Assembly (NCBI GenBank): GCA_038231495.1
Contig: JBBRLG010000419.1
Coordinates: 1-6,718 of the forward strand
DNA from: JBBRLG01 sp038231495
Lineage (GTDB): Bacteria > Planctomycetota > Planctomycetia > Gemmatales > Gemmataceae
DNA length: 6,718 bases
Direction of reading: 5' to 3'
The translations under genes were made by a program, and so were the position numbers. Shown one piece after another: positions 1-6,169 of the stretch. Every line of letters begins with the position of its first letter. The first letter of the stretch is position 1. The notes beneath the pieces are model-generated. The model worked only from the letters and a program-made list of their open reading frames with translations. It was not told where the DNA came from and did not search any database.

Positions 1-45
1 GGAGCGCGCGCCCCGACCAACCACTGGCGCTCTTCACCCCCCCTG

Positions 46-66
46 CCCCCCCTTCGTAAGGGGGGG
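46..66. repeat. Perfect 9-bp hairpin of C7TT / AAG7, terminator-like
   Basis: Seven C and two T (46-54), a three-base loop CGT (55-57) and the exact complement (58-66) form a perfect stem. It lies beyond the end of the minus-strand MoxR gene, so it could help end that transcript. Neither side carries a T run, so it is not a textbook intrinsic terminator. The structure is seen directly; the role is inferred. Confidence 0.5.
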
Positions 67-80
67 AGAAGTTGATGACG

Positions 81-92
81 GTGAACGGTTAC
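81..92 (+). repeat. 12-bp motif GTGAACGGTTAC, inverted copy at 6580-6591
   Basis: The 12-mer GTGAACGGTTAC is found here and, on the opposite strand, at 6580-6591 next to the transposase stop codon. Here it overlaps a small palindrome, AACGGT-T-ACCGTT (84-96). It may be a dispersed intergenic motif. A 12-mer shared once in inverse orientation within 6.7 kb is suggestive but not conclusive. Confidence 0.35.
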
Positions 93-99
93 CGTTTCC

Positions 100-123
100 C
101 TTTTGCCTTTTTACTTTTGCCTT
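100..123 (-). repeat. Direct repeat of AAGGCAAAAG downstream of the MoxR gene
   Basis: On the minus strand the decamer AAGGCAAAAG occurs twice (123-114 and 109-100) with four bases between, directly after the MoxR stop codon. The stretch is purine- and A-rich, unlike the GC-rich surroundings. I recall similar AAGGCAAAAG runs between genes in planctomycetes, but that was not checked. No function is assigned. Confidence 0.45.
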
Positions 124-130
124 CTTTTCT

Positions 131-1165
<1,035 letters not shown>

Positions 1166-1225
1166 GGAAAGCGCGTCTCGTTCGAGGGTAAGTCCATCGC
1201 GGTAGGCCGTTAGCCATTCTAAGGT

Positions 1226-1268
1226 GCCGCTTGCGGCTTTGCAACTAACAGGCAAAGCCGCAAGCGGC
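1226..1268. repeat. Perfect 17-bp hairpin between the hydrolase and MoxR genes
   Basis: GCCGCTTGCGGCTTTGC (1226-1242) and its exact reverse complement (1252-1268) enclose a 9-base loop. It begins five bases after the minus-strand hydrolase stop codon, so it could form in that mRNA and limit read-through into the MoxR gene. No T run follows on the minus strand. The left arm recurs exactly at 4837-4853, which suggests a dispersed repeat rather than a dedicated terminator. Confidence 0.7.
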
Positions 1269-1273
1269 CGAAA

Positions 1274-2128
1274 TTATTCCACCGTGTTGCACAGCCGGCC
1301 GATGCCGGCCACCTCAATCGTGATCTTGTCGCCGCTCGCCAGGGTGAACTGGTCCGGCGGCACGACGCCAGTGCCGGTCAGCAGGATGACGCCGTCGGGG
1401 AACGAAATCTCGCGGCTCAACCACGATACCAGGTCCGCGAACGACCGTGCCATTTGACCGAGCGTCGTCTGGCCGTCAAACACCGTCTGGCCGCCGCGCG
1501 AGATCAGCAGTTCAATCGTCACCTGCTCCAAGGGCGGCAACGCCTCGGCCAGTAGGATAACCGGACCGAGCGCACACGCGCCGTCGTAGACCTTTGCCTG
1601 GGGCAAATAGAGCGGATTTTCGCCCTCGATGTCGCGCGAACTCATGTCGTTGCCGATGGTGTAGCCGACGATCTTCAGCTGCGGCGACACGACCAGCGCG
1701 ACCTCGGGTTCAGGCACGTTCCATTTGCCGTCCTTGCGGATGCGAACGTTGGCGTCCGGGCCGACGACGCGCCGGGCCGTCGCCTTGAGGAACAATTCGG
1801 GCCGCTCGGCGGTGTAGACCTTTTCGTAAAACGAGGCCGCGCCCGCCGACTCGCGCTCGCGGGCTTCGCGGCTGCGCTTGTAGGTGACGCCGGCCGCCCA
1901 AACTTCCTGGTGATCGATGGGGGCAAGCAGGCGCACGTCGGCCAGCGGAATGGCTGCTTGCTTCGTGTCGAGCAGTGTGCGGACGGTGGCCGCCGGGTCG
2001 GTGCCGTGGAGGATGTCACTCAGCGTTGGGGACTTGCCCGCAGCGGCGTGCAACAGCTGCACGCCGTCGTCGCCGAGGACGCCGACGCCGGTCGCGCCGG
2101 CTTTGGTTTGCACTTTGCAGAGTTTCAT
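1274..2128 (-). CDS. Fumarylacetoacetate hydrolase (FAH) family protein
   Basis: This is a 284-residue cytosolic enzyme of the FAH superfamily, whose members hydrolyse, decarboxylate, isomerise or dehydrate 2-oxo acids using a bound Mg2+ or Mn2+. The C-terminal catalytic fold runs from about residue 75 to the end. It carries the metal-binding pair E140 and E142 in WNVPEPEV and a third acidic ligand, D161, in YTIGNDMSSRD. LTGTGVVPPD (250-259) is the usual late active-site loop. Residues 1-70 form the variable N-terminal part. The arrangement recalls 2-keto-3-deoxy-sugar-acid dehydratases, but substrate cannot be read from sequence here. The ATG at 2128 is the natural start (MKLCKV), with no strong ribosome binding site. 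The gene is divergent from the small gene at 2280 across 151 bp and is followed by the hairpin at 1226-1268. No sugar-acid or aromatic-degradation genes are nearby to fix a pathway. Confidence 0.9.
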   Translation of the reverse strand: MKLCKVQTKAGATGVGVLGDDGVQLLHAAAGKSPTLSDILHGTDPAATVRTLLDTKQAAIPLADVRLLAPIDHQEVWAAGVTYKRSREARERESAGAASFYEKVYTAERPELFLKATARRVVGPDANVRIRKDGKWNVPEPEVALVVSPQLKIVGYTIGNDMSSRDIEGENPLYLPQAKVYDGACALGPVILLAEALPPLEQVTIELLISRGGQTVFDGQTTLGQMARSFADLVSWLSREISFPDGVILLTGTGVVPPDQFTLASGDKITIEVAGIGRLCNTVE

Positions 2129-2206
2129 TGGTCGCGGTCTCGTGGTCGCGGGAATGGAAGGCGTTGGGTTGTTTTATGCGAATTGCGGTCGCAGAGCCGC
2201 GATTTG

Positions 2207-2228
2207 GAGGCCCGGCCTCTGTTACAAT
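2207..2228 (+). promoter_or_regulatory. Candidate promoter: palindrome followed by TTACAAT
   Basis: TACAAT (2223-2228) matches the -10 consensus at five of six positions and lies about 50 bases before the GTG start at 2280. Directly upstream is an odd palindrome, GAGGCC-C-GGCCTC (2207-2219), where a regulator could bind or a hairpin form. No convincing -35 box sits at 16-18 bp. TTTGGA (2203-2208) is only 14 bp away. The assignment is tentative. Confidence 0.35.
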
Positions 2229-2279
2229 CGGCGGCTGAGGACCGTCGCGCAATACCAACCATCTGAAAGGGGCAAAGCC

Positions 2280-2468
2280 GTGGACCATCAAGAGCGGCAT
2301 CACGAGCAGCACGAGAAGGAACGGGAGCACGAGAAAAAGGAACACAAGGCACACGAGCGCGAAGCCGGTGGGAAGCGACACCCGTTTCATCCCGCCTGGT
2401 ACGCCGTCGTCGGGGCCGTCTTGATTTTCGCGGCGTTGCTCGTGTGGATGTTCCTTATTTGGAAGTAA
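2280..2468 (+). CDS. Small charged protein with C-terminal membrane anchor
   Basis: This 62-residue protein begins with GTG at 2280. The start is set by the purine-rich site GAAAGGGG (2265-2272), seven bases upstream. Residues 2-34 are almost all H, E, K, R or Q, with short repeats such as HEKE and EHEKKEHK, and should form a long charged helix or stay flexible. HPFHPAWY (34-41) leads into one hydrophobic helix (about 42-60) ending MFLIWK. By the positive-inside rule the charged part probably stays in the cytoplasm, giving a tail-anchored inner-membrane protein. The His/Glu content would allow metal binding, but nothing proves it. I recall similar small proteins in planctomycetes, without known function. 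It is divergent from the hydrolase gene and convergent with the exported-protein gene, so it is probably its own unit. A start further upstream would cross the likely promoter. Confidence 0.7.
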   Translation: MDHQERHHEQHEKEREHEKKEHKAHEREAGGKRHPFHPAWYAVVGAVLIFAALLVWMFLIWK

Positions 2469-2505
2469 AGCAGCCCGCCCCGACCGGTGGCGGATAGAAG
2501 TCTAA

Positions 2506-2537
2506 GGCGAGCGGCGGACGATAGTCCGCCGCTCGCC
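2506..2537. terminator. Perfect 14-bp hairpin with GATA loop between convergent genes
   Basis: GGCGAGCGGCGGAC (2506-2519), loop GATA (2520-2523) and the exact complement (2524-2537) lie between the stop codons of two convergent genes (2468 and 2566). The place and symmetry suit a bidirectional terminator. On the plus strand only CGTGTTTC follows, and on the minus strand TTAGACTT, so U tracts are weak. It could also be one of the GC-rich intergenic hairpin repeats common in such genomes. Confidence 0.55.
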
Positions 2538-2565
2538 CGTGTTTCAAACAAACCCGCAGCCAACC

Positions 2566-3351
2566 TCACGGGAAGATCACAATTAACCCGCCGACGACCG
2601 CCGCCTCGGCGAGGAGGCCGGTCGCGCTCAGTTCCGGCGGGTACAGCAGCAGCGGCACCGGGTCGCCCGGCATGCAGTAGCCCGCGCTGCACTCGTAGTT
2701 GCGGAACAGGTCCGTGCCCCAGTGGTACGGGAAGAACGCCACGTCCTTGTAGAACGTTCCCGCACTTACCAACGGCGTCACCGGGCCGAGGTCCCAACCG
2801 TAACGCTCGAAGTTCTTCTGCTCGAAATACAGCCGCTTGTGGCAGACGTAGTTCGGCTCGGCCAGGGTGTGCGATTCCGGCCACGTCCGGCCCGCGAAAC
2901 GACCCTTCGCCAACACCGGCTCCGCCGGAAATTCGAGCCGCTCGCTTTGCGCGCTCGCCTTCTCCTTGTTGATCAGGCGCAGTTTGAACGACTCCGCCGA
3001 TTCCAGGACGCCGAACACGCGGTCCGGGCCGGGCAGTTGCAGGATGTCCGCGTATTTGCCCGCCGTCGTGTCCACGGGCGGGGCGGACACCGACCGTTGC
3101 ATCGCGGTCTGTTGGATCGCTCCGCCGTCGTCGGCCGTCAGGCCCGAGGACAACAGCGGGACCGGGGCCAGCGGCGACCATTGAGCCGGCAGCGGCCGGA
3201 GGGCCGTGGTTTGTTGAGCCGACGCGACGCTGCCCAGAAGCAGGGCCGCTAGCGCGGCCAGCGGCCAGGCGTACTTAGTCGCCTTCCATGTTATCGGGAT
3301 AGTCCGCCCGCGAGCTGTAGTTGGGCGCTTCCTGCGTAATGGCGATGTCAT
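2566..3351 (-). CDS. Exported protein of unknown function
   Basis: I do not recognise a named domain. The 261-residue protein resembles, from memory, a planctomycete-specific exported family. A hydrophobic segment (about 28-43) ends in SVASA-QQ, a good signal peptidase I site after residue 45. Before it lies an unusually long basic stretch with eight Arg or Lys in 30 residues, including RRKR (6-9), not a proper twin-arginine motif. The mature protein has C170, C221 and C226, a conserved-looking FERYGWDLGPVTPLVSAGTFYKDV region starting at F181, CSAGYCMPGDP (221-231), and a hydrophobic tail (242-260) that may anchor it. The ATG at 3351 overlaps guaB by 77 nt. It is the only canonical start before the signal peptide, and AGGAGA (3366-3361) stands nine bases upstream of it. 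Translation is probably coupled to guaB, on one transcript. A non-canonical ATC or ATA start nearer the signal peptide cannot be excluded. Confidence 0.75.
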   Translation of the reverse strand: MTSPLRRKRPTTARGRTIPITWKATKYAWPLAALAALLLGSVASAQQTTALRPLPAQWSPLAPVPLLSSGLTADDGGAIQQTAMQRSVSAPPVDTTAGKYADILQLPGPDRVFGVLESAESFKLRLINKEKASAQSERLEFPAEPVLAKGRFAGRTWPESHTLAEPNYVCHKRLYFEQKNFERYGWDLGPVTPLVSAGTFYKDVAFFPYHWGTDLFRNYECSAGYCMPGDPVPLLLYPPELSATGLLAEAAVVGGLIVIFP

Positions 3352-4759
3352 GCGGATGGCTCTCCTGCACCGTCGCCGCGCTCACTTTGATGAAGCGCGT
3401 GCGGGTGCGCAGTTCCTCGATATTCCGAGTGCCGCAATAGCCCATCCCGGCCCGCAGTCCACCGATCAATTGATAGATGAACGAGGCCAGCGGCCCCTTG
3501 TAAGGCACACGACCTTCGACGCCTTCGGGCACCAGCTTGTCGCGGCCGCTGCCGCTCTCTTGCCGATACCGGTCCTTCGAGCCGGCCATCATCGCCCCGA
3601 TCGACCCCATGCCGCGGTACGTCTTGAAGCTGCGCCCCTTGTAGATGATGAGCTGGCCCGGGCTTTCCGACAGCCCGGCCAACAGGCTGCCGAGCATTAC
3701 GTTGTGGGCACCGGCCGCCAGCGCCTTGACGATGTCGCCGGAGTAGCGAATCCCGCCGTCCGCGATGATCGGCACGCCGCTGTCGCCCAAACCCTTGGCG
3801 GCCTGCTCGATGGCGGTGATCTGCGGCACCCCGACGCCGGAGATGACGCGCGTGGTGCAGATGGAACCCGGCCCGATGCCGACCTTGATCGCGTCGGCGC
3901 CCGCTTCCATCAGGGCCCGCGCCCCCGCGGCGGTCGCCACGTTGCCGGCAATCACGTCGATCTTGTGGCGGCGCTTGATCTCCGCCACCGTCTGGATGAC
4001 GTTGGACGAGTGGCCGTGCGCCGAATCGACGACGACCACGTCCACCCCGGCACGGATCAACGACTCGACGCGCTCGTACTCGTGTACCCCCACCGCCGCG
4101 CCGACGCGCAACCGGCCGCGGGCGTCCTTGCAAGCATTGGGGAAGTTCGTGAGCTTGTCGATGTCCTTGATGGTAATCAACCCTCTCAGTTTGTAATTAT
4201 CGTCAACCAGCAGAAGCTTCTCGACCTTATTTTCCGTTAGAATCCGCTCAGCCGCTTCAAGCGTCGTATGTTCCGCGGCGGTCACGAGGTTGTGGTGCGT
4301 CATCACCTCGGCCACCCGCTGATTGTTGTCTTTCAGGAAACGCAAGTCGCGGCGCGTCAAAATGCCTTTCAGAAAGCCGTTGACCGTGATCGGCACGCCG
4401 CTGATCTTGTTTTGCTCCATGATGCGGCGGGCGGTGCCGACGCTCTCGTCGGGCGGCAGCGTGATGGGATCGACGATGATGCCATTTTCGCTGCGCTTGA
4501 CCTTATCGACCTCGCGCGTCTGGTCGGCGACGGTGAGGTTTTTGTGAATGATGCCGATGCCGCCTTCCTGGGCGAGCGCGATGGCGAGGTCGCTTTCGGT
4601 GACGGTGTCCATCGGCGACGACACGATGGGCAGGTTGAGGGCGATGTTGCGGGTCAGCTGGGTGCGGACGTCTACCTGACGGGGCAAAACGTCGCTGTAA
4701 CCGGGTTCGAGGAGCACGTCGTCGAAGGTGATGCCTTGATAGGCGATGCGATCCAGCAT
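3275..4759 (-). CDS. guaB: Inosine-5'-monophosphate dehydrogenase
   Basis: The enzyme oxidises IMP to XMP with NAD+, the committed step of guanine nucleotide synthesis, as a cytosolic tetramer. The 494-residue length is normal (E. coli about 488). The barrel begins ITFDDVLLEPGYSDVLP (10-26). Two CBS domains (about 93-208) interrupt it as the usual regulatory insert. VVVVDSAHGH (241-250) and the cation and catalytic loop GIGPGSICTTR (294-304) follow, with nucleophile C301. IIADGGIRYSGD (331-342) binds IMP phosphate, the flap holds the Arg-Tyr dyad R397-Y398 and EGVEGRVPYKG (412-422), and GTRNIEEL (443-450) lies near the end. No key residue is missing. ATG 4759 is chosen because AGGGGG (4772-4767) lies seven bases upstream and MLDRIAYQGITFDDV is the expected N-terminus. 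The frame stays open to 4933 only by running through the promoter. Confidence 0.98.
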   Translation of the reverse strand: MLDRIAYQGITFDDVLLEPGYSDVLPRQVDVRTQLTRNIALNLPIVSSPMDTVTESDLAIALAQEGGIGIIHKNLTVADQTREVDKVKRSENGIIVDPITLPPDESVGTARRIMEQNKISGVPITVNGFLKGILTRRDLRFLKDNNQRVAEVMTHHNLVTAAEHTTLEAAERILTENKVEKLLLVDDNYKLRGLITIKDIDKLTNFPNACKDARGRLRVGAAVGVHEYERVESLIRAGVDVVVVDSAHGHSSNVIQTVAEIKRRHKIDVIAGNVATAAGARALMEAGADAIKVGIGPGSICTTRVISGVGVPQITAIEQAAKGLGDSGVPIIADGGIRYSGDIVKALAAGAHNVMLGSLLAGLSESPGQLIIYKGRSFKTYRGMGSIGAMMAGSKDRYRQESGSGRDKLVPEGVEGRVPYKGPLASFIYQLIGGLRAGMGYCGTRNIEELRTRTRFIKVSAATVQESHPHDIAITQEAPNYSSRADYPDNMEGD

Positions 4760-4795
4760 GAAAAAACCCCCTGGGGTGAGAGTCATTTCCCTCGT

Positions 4796-4801
4796 ATTAT
4801 A
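4796..4801 (-). promoter_or_regulatory. guaB promoter -10 box TATAAT
   Basis: A perfect TATAAT reads on the minus strand at 4801-4796, followed by ACGAGG. Transcription would start near 4789, giving a leader of about 30 nt that holds the AGGGGG ribosome binding site. The -35 region at 17 bp spacing reads TTCCCC (4824-4819), a weak match. The leader is too short for a riboswitch. Confidence 0.65.
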
Positions 4802-4836
4802 GGGGGCGCATGCGAGATGGGGAATAGCAACGGTCC

Positions 4837-4893
4837 GCCGCTTGCGGCTTTGCGGGGAGACGGCAAAACGGGCATGGATCAAAAGCCGCAAGC
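4837..4893. repeat. Second copy of GCCGCTTGCGGCTTTGC with a partial inverted partner
   Basis: The 17-mer at 4837-4853 is identical to the left arm of the hairpin at 1226-1268. Twelve of its bases (4840-4851) have an exact inverted partner, AAAGCCGCAAGC, at 4882-4893, with a 30-base loop. It sits just upstream of the guaB promoter. This is probably another member of one dispersed hairpin repeat with a longer, less perfect centre. Confidence 0.6.
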
Positions 4894-5326
4894 ACGAGGC
4901 AACAGGTGGAATTCGTTTCATTCGCCCACCCACACACCCCCCCGAACGAATTTCCCAAGGTGGAACTTATGGCCGGGCAAAGACTTAACGCATTCGATCC
5001 CCTTGGCACCCTGGCGCCACGACCTTGAAGGACGGTTGCTTCCTTTGCCACCCGAGTTTGAACCATGCCGCAAAACGATCCCGCCACCGGCAAAACGCGG
5101 CTCAAACCCGCCCAATCCGCCCGGTCGGCGTCCGCGTTCCGCTGTTCGACCGGAATCAGGGCAACTTCCGGGTCGCTCAACGGCACGTCGAAACACCGTT
5201 TGCTAACGGTGCGGCGGTGTCAGTGCGTGCCGCTCGCCGCCGGTGGACGCCAAAATCGTGGGTGACAATCACGGTAGATTCTTGTCACACGGAACGTAGC
5301 GCGCCCCAACGGGGAATAAGGCAGCG
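4894..5326. other. Stretch with no recognisable gene
   Basis: No frame gives a protein I recognise, and no tRNA, rRNA or known small RNA is evident. Open frames exist on both strands, as expected at this GC content. Visible structures are ATTCGTT (4911-4917) paired with AACGAAT (4945-4951), a hairpin CACCGTT-TGCT-AACGGTG (5194-5211), and an inverted repeat at 5262-5288. A minus-strand frame (about 5216-4797) has GC-rich third codon positions over 5065-5190 and could be a gene remnant, but I cannot identify it. Confidence 0.4.
5262..5288. promoter_or_regulatory. Inverted repeat GTGACAA-N13-TTGTCAC, possible operator
   Basis: GTGACAA (5262-5268) and its exact complement TTGTCAC (5282-5288) are separated by 13 bases. 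Centre-to-centre spacing of about two helical turns suits a dimeric regulator. It lies about 40 bases upstream of the -35 box of the nucleotidyltransferase promoter. The symmetry is seen; binding is speculative. Confidence 0.3.
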
Positions 5327-5355
5327 TTGACCACGGCGAGGCCGCCGCGTTTAAT
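5327..5355 (+). promoter_or_regulatory. Sigma70-like promoter placed for a leaderless transcript
   Basis: TTGACC (5327-5332), a 17-base spacer and TTTAAT (5350-5355) each match consensus at five of six positions. Transcription starting about seven bases after the -10 box would begin at or next to the A of the ATG at 5362, leaving no 5' leader. No ribosome binding site precedes that ATG, which fits leaderless translation. Confidence 0.55.
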
Positions 5356-5361
5356 AGAGGC

Positions 5362-5766
5362 ATGGCCAACAAACGCCCGAGCAACGGCGAAACGAAACCG
5401 GCACGCTGGTATCGCGGGGCGAACATTCCGATGCGGGTGATCCGCGGTTTCGCGCGTGCGGTGGCCGAGCACTTCCACCCCGAGAAAATAATCTTGTTCG
5501 GTTCTTACGCCTACGGCACGCCGCACGCCGACAGCGACGTGGACATCCTCGTCGTCATGCCGGCCCGCAACCAGATTGATCAGGCATGTCGAATCGATCG
5601 GTTGATTGACGCGCCGTTTCCTTTGGACCTCCTTGTTCGGACCCCCAAGAACATGAAGTGGCGGCTTGAAGAAGGCGACTCGTTCTTGACGGAGATCGTC
5701 ACCAAGGGGAAAGTGCTGCATGAAGCGAACGACGCGCGATTGGTTGAGAAAGGCGGAGAGGGATAA
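5362..5766 (+). CDS. MNT-type nucleotidyltransferase domain protein
   Basis: This 134-residue cytosolic protein belongs to the minimal nucleotidyltransferase (MNT) group of the DNA polymerase beta superfamily. In MNT-HEPN toxin-antitoxin pairs such a protein blocks a HEPN ribonuclease, in studied cases by adding AMP to it. The signature GS-X10-D-X-D is complete: G47, S48, D59 and D61 in GSYAYGTPHADSDVD, followed by the third acidic residue D89 in FPLDLLV. The active site is therefore intact. ATG 5362 fits the promoter at 5327-5355 and gives an N-terminal RWYRGANIPMRVIRGFA region that I recall in planctomycete relatives. Met24 (5431) is an alternative start. The 3' end overlaps the HEPN remnant by 47 nt. 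With its partner broken, this protein may be an orphan or may act on a HEPN protein encoded elsewhere. Confidence 0.85.
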   Translation: MANKRPSNGETKPARWYRGANIPMRVIRGFARAVAEHFHPEKIILFGSYAYGTPHADSDVDILVVMPARNQIDQACRIDRLIDAPFPLDLLVRTPKNMKWRLEEGDSFLTEIVTKGKVLHEANDARLVEKGGEG

Positions 5767-5881
5767 CCGACTCGCAAAAAAGCTCGGCTGGGGAAGCGAA
5801 AATCAGTTCGTCTTCGGACAGGTACGGCCGCTGCGCTTCGTCCCCAGCCTTGGCTTGTTTGAAGGCAGGCAGGTCGCATAG
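5720..5881 (+). pseudogene. Truncated HEPN-domain gene, partner of the nucleotidyltransferase
   Basis: An ATG at 5720, inside the end of the nucleotidyltransferase gene in another frame, opens a 53-codon frame ending TAG at 5879-5881. Its first 22 residues, MKRTTRDWLRKAERDNRLAK and following KL, look like the start of a HEPN protein (pattern WLRKAERD). From W24 on the sequence no longer fits. The remaining helices and the R-X4-6-H RNase motif are missing, and the other two forward frames through 5900 do not restore them. HEPN proteins usually have about 110-140 residues, so most of the gene is lost. The break falls where a 9-bp inverted repeat begins (5786). A short functional peptide is possible but unlikely. 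The HEPN assignment rests on a short stretch plus its position overlapping an MNT gene. Confidence 0.6.
5786..5849. repeat. Inverted repeat at the HEPN break point
   Basis: GGCTGGGGA (5786-5794) pairs exactly with TCCCCAGCC (5841-5849). After a three-base bulge (5838-5840) the stem continues AGCG (5795-5798) with CGCT (5834-5837), leaving a loop of about 35 bases. It begins where HEPN similarity ends. It could be a small inserted repeat, a deletion scar or a terminator for the nucleotidyltransferase transcript; no T run follows. Confidence 0.5.
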
Positions 5882-5902
5882 GATGGGAAAAAGGAGTGAG
5901 CC

Positions 5903-6169
5903 ATGATCGAACTGACCGAAGACCAGCGCCGGGAACTGGAGTGCGGCCACGCTGTCGATGTCACCGACGCCGCAACGTCCCGGCCTTATATCGTCCTGCC
6001 AAAAGACGTTTATGAGCGCGTCCGCTACTTGCTTTACGACGACTCGGACTGGACGGCGGAGCAGTTGCGCGAGGCACTCGCTCGGTCCGCCAAAGAGAAC
6101 GGCTGGCAGGAGCCGGGCATGGAGGCGTACGACCGCTACGATGAAGAGCGAGCCAAGCGATGCCCGTAA
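5903..6169 (+). CDS. Putative antitoxin of a MazF/PemK-type module
   Basis: This 88-residue protein lies directly before a MazF/PemK toxin gene and overlaps it by 10 nt (6160-6169), the usual antitoxin-toxin order. Its expected role is to bind and silence the toxin. AAGGAG (5891-5896), six bases before the ATG, is a strong ribosome binding site, whereas the toxin has only a weak one, which would favour excess antitoxin. It is not a recognisable MazE/AbrB protein. Residues 18-45, with DVTDAATSRPYIVLPKDVYERVRYL, vaguely recall the Phd/YefM pattern. Residues 50-82 (WTAEQLREALA, GWQEPGMEAYDRYDEE) are acidic and could be the toxin-wrapping tail. I recall similar proteins beside MazF genes in planctomycetes. 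The antitoxin role rests mainly on position and size. Confidence 0.75.
   Translation: MIELTEDQRRELECGHAVDVTDAATSRPYIVLPKDVYERVRYLLYDDSDWTAEQLREALARSAKENGWQEPGMEAYDRYDEERAKRCP

Noticed and set aside
35..66. Possible start of a DUF58-type gene leaving the left edge on the minus strand
   Set aside because: A GTG at 37-35 follows a G-rich run, but only 12 codons remain and none resemble the expected N-terminus.
2387..3181. Minus-strand open frame within the exported-protein gene
   Set aside because: It is an alternative frame of the real gene, rich in Arg, Gly and Pro, without a signal peptide or motifs.
3350..4240. Long plus-strand open frame opposite guaB
   Set aside because: It mirrors the conserved guaB codons, and no independent start signal or domain is visible.
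4760..4790. Riboswitch or attenuator in the guaB leader
   Set aside because: The leader is only about 30 nt and holds little beyond the ribosome binding site.
4760..4933. Upstream extension of guaB to earlier ATG codons
   Set aside because: The extension would translate the -10 box and the ribosome binding site. The family N-terminus begins at MLDRIAYQG, position 4759.
4268..5206. 312-codon plus-strand open frame across the guaB start and the gene-free region
   Set aside because: The first half is antisense to guaB, and the second half is proline- and arginine-rich low-complexity translation with no family resemblance.
4797..5216. Minus-strand open frame upstream of guaB
   Set aside because: Over 5065-5190 the third codon positions are GC-rich, so an old gene remnant is possible. 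But the frame has no ribosome binding site, no recognisable domain, and runs through a repeat into the guaB promoter.
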